DNA of 64,000 nucleotides from Gammaproteobacteria bacterium UBA7803 (lineage in GTDB: Bacteria > Pseudomonadota > Gammaproteobacteria > Pseudomonadales > Azotimanducaceae). The notes beneath the pieces are model-generated. The model was given only the letters and a program-made list of their open reading frames with translations, ran no database searches and was not told where the DNA came from. The DNA lies in contig DLCH01000063.1 in the NCBI GenBank assembly GCA_002480525.1, positions 1-64,000 of the forward strand, given 5' to 3'. The position numbers were made by a program, and so were the translations under genes. Positions 59,913-64,000 of the stretch are shown here, piece by piece. How positions within the stretch are numbered: position 1 is the stretch's first letter; every line of letters starts with the position of its first letter.

Positions 59913-60998
59913 ATGAGCCAGTTGAACTACAGCTTCGATGAGTTGATGGCCGAGCACGATTACGCGACCAAGATCTGCCACAAAGACAAGACGCTGCACG
60001 GCGGCCTGCTCGCGGACGGCACCTATCGCCCGCCGAGATCGCTGAACCGCACTCCGGCCATCGAGGCGTGGTGGGGCCGCTTGAAGGAGAAAGGGCATGC
60101 GGTCGCGGTCATGGACCGCGATGCCATCAACCGCGCCAACGTGTTCTTTCCGACGGTGGGGCAGGCGAAGCTGCTCCTCGCCCACGGCTGCAAGGACGCC
60201 CTGACCCGCATCCTCACTCTGATCGGCGTGATCGAGGGGTTCGGCAACGACGGCATCCGGTTGCTGCCGGAGATGGACTTCAGCGAGCACTTCGTCGAGT
60301 CCCTCGACGGCACCTGCATCGCCCACCTGCACCGCGGCCTGCTGGTTGCCCACGGCCAGGACGAAGCGGGAAGCGACAAGGAATACGGTCACGACGAGAT
60401 GTGGTTCGCTATCCGCGATCGCGCGCTGGAGGATCCGACGATTACCGACGACATGTTCGAGAACCTGCCTCTGGCGCCCCCGCCGGGGTATCAGGGCAAG
60501 GCCAAGGCTGCGCCCGAGGCCACGTCGGTGGGGAGTGCGTCGCGCCTGTTCGAACAGCTCGATCCGATGGTCGAGCTCACTTTCCTGGCGCTGGCGCGGA
60601 TCCTGCACGTGGAGTATGGGGCCTATACGACCTTCAAATGGGCGCGGGAGGTGCTGGCGGACCCGGAAGTCTCTGCCGCGCCGGAATGGGCGCCGGCCAT
60701 GGTGGACAACATTCAGGCCGATGAGGACATCCACGTGCGCTATCTCGGCTGCGCGCTGGCCGAGGCCCGGGCGCGGACGTTCCGCGGCACCGATGGCAGT
60801 ACTCTGCCCGGAGCGGTGGTGATCGACCGGCTGGTGGAGGCCGTCTGCAACGCCATGGGCGGCGAGCGCATCGAGCGCATGAAATGTTACCGCTACCGGC
60901 ACATCGTCGACGAGCTGGCGTCGCACCCCCGGGGTGACGAGATTCACCGCGAGCTGGCGAAGCTAGGGCCGCTGCCGAGCCTGCCGTCGGCGGCATGA
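59913..60998 (+). CDS. Unrecognised protein, possible ferritin-like diiron enzyme
   Basis: A 361-residue cytosolic protein I cannot place in a family. GGAGGTGAG lies 6 bases before its ATG, and it lies 53 bases downstream of a dehydrogenase pair and 42 bases upstream of a flavin oxidoreductase on the same strand. It has no signal peptide. Two ExxH motifs stand out: Glu157-Tyr-Gly-His160 and Glu271-Asp-Ile-His274. Each could pair with a lone Glu about 28 and 37 residues earlier (Glu129 and Glu234), the spacing of carboxylate-bridged diiron four-helix bundles. Helical-looking stretches surround them. A non-heme iron oxygenase acting on an acyl intermediate is a reasonable guess, not a call. Confidence 0.6.
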   Translation: MSQLNYSFDELMAEHDYATKICHKDKTLHGGLLADGTYRPPRSLNRTPAIEAWWGRLKEKGHAVAVMDRDAINRANVFFPTVGQAKLLLAHGCKDALTRILTLIGVIEGFGNDGIRLLPEMDFSEHFVESLDGTCIAHLHRGLLVAHGQDEAGSDKEYGHDEMWFAIRDRALEDPTITDDMFENLPLAPPPGYQGKAKAAPEATSVGSASRLFEQLDPMVELTFLALARILHVEYGAYTTFKWAREVLADPEVSAAPEWAPAMVDNIQADEDIHVRYLGCALAEARARTFRGTDGSTLPGAVVIDRLVEAVCNAMGGERIERMKCYRYRHIVDELASHPRGDEIHRELAKLGPLPSLPSAA

Positions 60999-61040
60999 GC
61001 CGGCCCGGGCCGACCAATGGATAACCCATAGGAGCCATTC

Positions 61041-62249
61041 ATGAGATTCGGAGTCTTCTACGAGCTGCAGTTGCCGAAGCCCTGGAGCGACGGTGCGGAG
61101 CATCGGCTGGTCCATGAGGCGCTGGAGCAGGTGCGCCTCGCCGACCGGCTGGGGATTCACCACGCGTGGGCGGTGGAGCATCACTTCCTGGAGGAGTATT
61201 CCCATTGCTCCGCGTCCGACGTGTTCCTCTCGGCGCTGGCCGCCAGCACCCGGGACATCCGCCTCGGCTTCGGCATCCGCCAGGTGATTCCCCACTACAA
61301 CCATCCGGCCCGGACCGCCGAATCCGTGGCCATGCTCGACCTGATCTCGAGCGGCCGGGTGGAGTTCGGCATCGGCGAGGGGGCGACGCGGCTCGAGCTG
61401 CACGGTTTCGGAATCCCGGCAAAGGAGAAGCAGGCGCTGTCGCTCGAGTCCGCGGAGCAGATCGCCAACATGATGGTGCTGGAGCCGTACCCCGGCTACG
61501 AAGGGAAAGGCTTCTCGATGCCCTGTCGCAACGTGATCCCGAAGCCCCTGCAGAAGCCTCATCCGCCCATGTGGCTGGCGTGCACCAACCGCAAGACCAT
61601 CGAGACGGCCGCCAGGAACGGGCTCGGCGCGCTGGCGTTCACCTTCGTCGATCCGGAGGAGGCGAAAGCCTGGTCGGACATCTACTACGGCATCATCAGG
61701 TCGGAGGAGTGTGTGCCCATCGGCCACCGGGTCAACGCCAACATCGCGCTCGTGGCGGGATTTTCCCTGCACCGGGATGCCGAGGAGGCGCGGCGGCGCG
61801 GCGAGGATGGCTTCGCCTTCTTCCGGTACGCCATCAACGCGCTGGTGGCCAACGACGCCCGGCCCGGGTATTCGACGCTCTGGGAGGAATACGAGACGCT
61901 CAAGGGCCGCGATCTTCCCACCATCGCGGCACCGGGCATCGGCACCCCGGAGCAGCTCACGCGCCACATCGAGGAGTTCGAGGCGGTCGGCGTCGATCAG
62001 ATCATCTTCCTTCAGCAGGGAGGAAAGAACCGCCACGAGCACATCTGCGAAAGCCTCGAGCTGTTCGGCGCCGAGGTGCTGCCCCGGTTCGAGGAACGCC
62101 GCGCCCGCCGCGAGGCCGAGAAGGCGGAAGCGCTGGAGCCCTATCTGGAGCAGGCGCTCCGGCGTAAGCGCTGGATGGCGCCGCTGGCGGAGGAGGACGT
62201 ACCGGTGGTGCCGGCGTCCCGGGAGCGGGAGGCATACTACCGGAAATAA
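61041..62249 (+). CDS. LLM-class flavin-dependent oxidoreductase
   Basis: A 402-residue luciferase-like protein: MRFGVFYELQLPKPW, AWAVEHHFLEEYSHC, RLGFGIRQVIPHYNHPARTAE and FGIGEGATRLELHGFG. The strands LGFGIRQV and NHPARTAE are typical of the alkanal-monooxygenase group, and the C-terminal 45 residues are rich in Arg and Glu. It probably uses FMNH2. It ends the plus-strand transcript and is convergent with the amidohydrolase at 62284. Confidence 0.85.
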   Translation: MRFGVFYELQLPKPWSDGAEHRLVHEALEQVRLADRLGIHHAWAVEHHFLEEYSHCSASDVFLSALAASTRDIRLGFGIRQVIPHYNHPARTAESVAMLDLISSGRVEFGIGEGATRLELHGFGIPAKEKQALSLESAEQIANMMVLEPYPGYEGKGFSMPCRNVIPKPLQKPHPPMWLACTNRKTIETAARNGLGALAFTFVDPEEAKAWSDIYYGIIRSEECVPIGHRVNANIALVAGFSLHRDAEEARRRGEDGFAFFRYAINALVANDARPGYSTLWEEYETLKGRDLPTIAAPGIGTPEQLTRHIEEFEAVGVDQIIFLQQGGKNRHEHICESLELFGAEVLPRFEERRARREAEKAEALEPYLEQALRRKRWMAPLAEEDVPVVPASREREAYYRK

Positions 62250-62283
62250 CTGGTGCGCCGGGCTCCGGCCGCTTCTTCTCGGT

Positions 62284-63423
62284 TCAGCTCAGCCGGTAGA
62301 ACTCCACGGCGTTGGCGCAGGTGATGCGATGCAGGTCGGCCGCGGGCAGGTGCGCGAACTGCTCGCGAATGTAGCGGTCCGACTCGGGCCACACGCCGTC
62401 GCCGTGAGGATAGTCGGAGCCCCACATCAGCGTATTCACGCCCATGTCGTCGATGAGCTTGCTGCCGACGAGGTCGAACTGGAAGGTCGCCTTGCACTGG
62501 CGCCGCCAGTAGTCGCTGGGCTTCATTTCGAGCCCGAGGTCCTGAAACCGATCCTCCCACTCGAAATCCATGCGCTCGAGGGCGTAGGGGATCCACCCGC
62601 ATCCGCTCTCGCCGAAGGCGACCCGTACGTTCGGGTAACGCTCAAACACGTTGGCCGCCATGAGCGCGGAAAGAATGCTGATCAGGTTCATCTGAAACCC
62701 GGAGACCACGCTGAAGAACATCGCCCGCCGGCGCTCGGCCGGGATGGCGCGCATCGCCTCCGGTGAGACGTTCGGGAACGTGTGGAAGTGCAGCGGCAGG
62801 TCCACCTCGTGGACGGCCTGCCACAAGGGCTCCCAGCTGGGATGCAGCATGGGCTGCATGTCCCACGAGCAGGACAACTCGAGGCCCTTCAGACCGAGAT
62901 CGGCGACGCGGTAGACCTCTCTCACCGCCGCGTCGATGTCGCCGTACGGCAGGCAGGCCAGGCCGATGTGACGCTCGGGATAATGCCTGCAGAACTCCAC
63001 CAGCCAGTCGTTGTAGATTCGCAGCATTTCGTTGACGGCCTCGGTGTCGCCGAGCCGGCTGGCCGCGCCGAGAATGCCGTACAGCACCTCGGCCTGGACG
63101 CCGTCGAGATCCATGTCACGAACCCGCAGGTGGGGATCGGAGACCCGCCGAATGTCCCGTTCGCCGTCGCGGTAGAGGCCGGTTTCGGCCATCCGATCGA
63201 CACGCGCATGCTGGCCGGGGACATAGGGCGCTCCCGTGGGTCCCACCCCATTCTTGAGCCCGAGATTGGCGCCGCTCGGCGTCGTCCAGTATTCACCCTT
63301 GGGGCCGGACGCGACGTAGGGCATGCGGCTCTTCATCGCCGGCGTTGCCTCGTCGGTGAACAGGGTTGGCGGCAGCCAGCAGAGGTCGATGTGACAGTCG
63401 GCGGAGACGCGCGTGTACTCCAT
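62284..63423 (-). CDS. Amidohydrolase (amidohydrolase-2 family)
   Basis: A 379-residue metal hydrolase starting MEYTRVSADCHIDLCWLPP. Metal-site segments are ADCH, LHFHTFPNV, GESGCGWIP and WGSDYPHGDGVWP. Unlike the ISADSH group it has a cysteine beside the first motif. The start has GGAGT 7 bases upstream. It lies 120 bases downstream of the partial flavin oxidoreductase on the same strand. Confidence 0.82.
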   Translation of the reverse strand: MEYTRVSADCHIDLCWLPPTLFTDEATPAMKSRMPYVASGPKGEYWTTPSGANLGLKNGVGPTGAPYVPGQHARVDRMAETGLYRDGERDIRRVSDPHLRVRDMDLDGVQAEVLYGILGAASRLGDTEAVNEMLRIYNDWLVEFCRHYPERHIGLACLPYGDIDAAVREVYRVADLGLKGLELSCSWDMQPMLHPSWEPLWQAVHEVDLPLHFHTFPNVSPEAMRAIPAERRRAMFFSVVSGFQMNLISILSALMAANVFERYPNVRVAFGESGCGWIPYALERMDFEWEDRFQDLGLEMKPSDYWRRQCKATFQFDLVGSKLIDDMGVNTLMWGSDYPHGDGVWPESDRYIREQFAHLPAADLHRITCANAVEFYRLS

Positions 63424-63543
63424 GGATCCACTCCGAGGGCACGGTAGAAACCGAGACTGTAACTCAGCGTACTGTCCGGGTGCCACCGGCAGCCGACGGG
63501 CAGGCGGCCAGGCGCGAGCCGCACCCGGCGCCACGCGGGTGGA

Positions 63544-64000
63544 TCAGCCTTGCAGCAGGGGCCTCACCTCGTGGCTGAAGCGATGGAGTTGCTCGGCGCG
63601 ATCGGCCGCCGGCCCGACCAGATCGAGAATCAGGTGCCGGACGCCGGCCTTGTGGTAGCGGTGGATGGTCTCGGCGACGTCCGCGGCCGGACCGAGCGCC
63701 CCATAACGCCGTGCGGCCTTGGAAAAATCCATCGCGTAGCGGCGGCTCAGGTGCTCCGTCGCCGTCCGGTGCGAATCCTCGAAGCGCTCGTCGAGGCGCA
63801 GGAACAGCATGTGGGCCGGCGTGAAGGCGTCGAGGCTGCGGCCCGCCGCGTCGGCGGCGCGGCGGATGGTAGCCAGGGAGGTGGAGAAGCGCTCGGGGTC
63901 GACGGCGTAAGACACGTAGCCGTCGCCCAGCCGGCCCGCCCGCTCGAGCGCCGCCGGGGCTCGGCCGCCGCACCAGACCGGCGGCCCGCCCGGTGACGCC
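63544..64000 (-). CDS. LLM-class flavin-dependent oxidoreductase, partial
   Basis: The C-terminal 152 residues of a luciferase-like protein, reading in from the window edge: PVWCGGRAPAALERAGRLGDGYV, quoted only to ALERAGRLGDGYV, and ending TIHRYHKAGVRHLILDLVGPA. The GGRAPAALxRAGRLGDG pattern is the family's signature near the C-terminal third. The N-terminus lies beyond base 64000. Confidence 0.82.
   Translation of the reverse strand, partial: ASPGGPPVWCGGRAPAALERAGRLGDGYVSYAVDPERFSTSLATIRRAADAAGRSLDAFTPAHMLFLRLDERFEDSHRTATEHLSRRYAMDFSKAARRYGALGPAADVAETIHRYHKAGVRHLILDLVGPAADRAEQLHRFSHEVRPLLQG

Overview
The window is a gene-dense stretch of high-GC DNA (about two-thirds G+C by eye). It is almost entirely catabolic: acyl-CoA dehydrogenases, crotonases, MaoC hydratases, thiolase-like proteins with DUF35 partners, SDRs, Baeyer-Villiger monooxygenases (BVMOs), cytochromes P450, a Rieske dioxygenase, an extradiol dioxygenase, luciferase-like flavin oxidoreductases and many metal-dependent hydrolases. 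Signs of a Gram-negative (diderm) host are a TonB-receptor-like remnant, a lipoprotein signal and MarR/IclR regulation. A proteobacterium specialised in degrading alicyclic, aromatic or steroid/terpenoid-like compounds fits best. Genus cannot be assigned from the sequence alone. No rRNA, tRNA, CRISPR array or intact mobile element was seen.

Layout. 1-2200: an integrase-like scrap, a MarR repressor divergent from an alpha/beta hydrolase across a nested palindrome, then a decayed thioesterase and a TonB-receptor-like remnant. 2214-4012: an SDR divergent from a second hydrolase. 3975-16136 (minus): a long operon reading IclR, nitronate-monooxygenase-like enzyme, amidohydrolase, two acyl-CoA dehydrogenases, MaoC hydratase, thioesterase, CoA-transferase remnant, crotonase, thiolase-like aldolase, DUF35, amidohydrolase, acyl-CoA dehydrogenase. 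Many of its junctions are 1-4 base overlaps. 16242-17677 (plus): ferredoxin and P450. 18087-21245: thioesterases, a zinc alcohol dehydrogenase and a second MarR. 21529-26757: an aromatic-ring block (Rieske beta and alpha subunits, extradiol dioxygenase, SDR, MaoC protein, PdxA-like dehydrogenase). 26833-27692: a small lipoprotein and the scar of a 2-oxoacid:ferredoxin oxidoreductase operon.

27693-38821 (minus): a second long operon reading BVMO, SDR, thiolase-like, DUF35, two amidohydrolases, D-aminoacylase-type hydrolase, flavin oxidoreductase, acyl-CoA ligase. 38980-41948 (plus): a nitronate-monooxygenase-like enzyme and a second BVMO. 42066-47179: crotonases, a carboxymuconolactone-decarboxylase-family protein and an SDR/acyl-CoA dehydrogenase/crotonase set resembling the cyclohexanecarboxyl-CoA (bad/ali) pathway. 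47402-49015: a third BVMO. 49145-55106 (minus): thioesterase, metallo-beta-lactamase-fold hydrolase, second D-aminoacylase-type hydrolase, P450 and amidohydrolase. 55203-62249 (plus): flavin oxidoreductase, beta-decarboxylating dehydrogenase, an acyl-CoA dehydrogenase pair, an unrecognised possible diiron protein and another flavin oxidoreductase. 62284-64000 (minus): an amidohydrolase and a flavin oxidoreductase that runs off the window.

How it may work together (inference): oxygenases (P450, BVMO, Rieske, flavin-dependent) open or functionalise rings; the hydrolases cut the resulting lactones, amides or beta-diketones; a ligase makes CoA thioesters; and the dehydrogenase, hydratase, SDR and thiolase-like/DUF35 enzymes shorten the side chains. 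The most distinctive features are the two thiolase-like/DUF35 pairs without a nucleophilic cysteine, the six amidohydrolases, and the unrecognised protein at 59913-60998 with two ExxH motifs.
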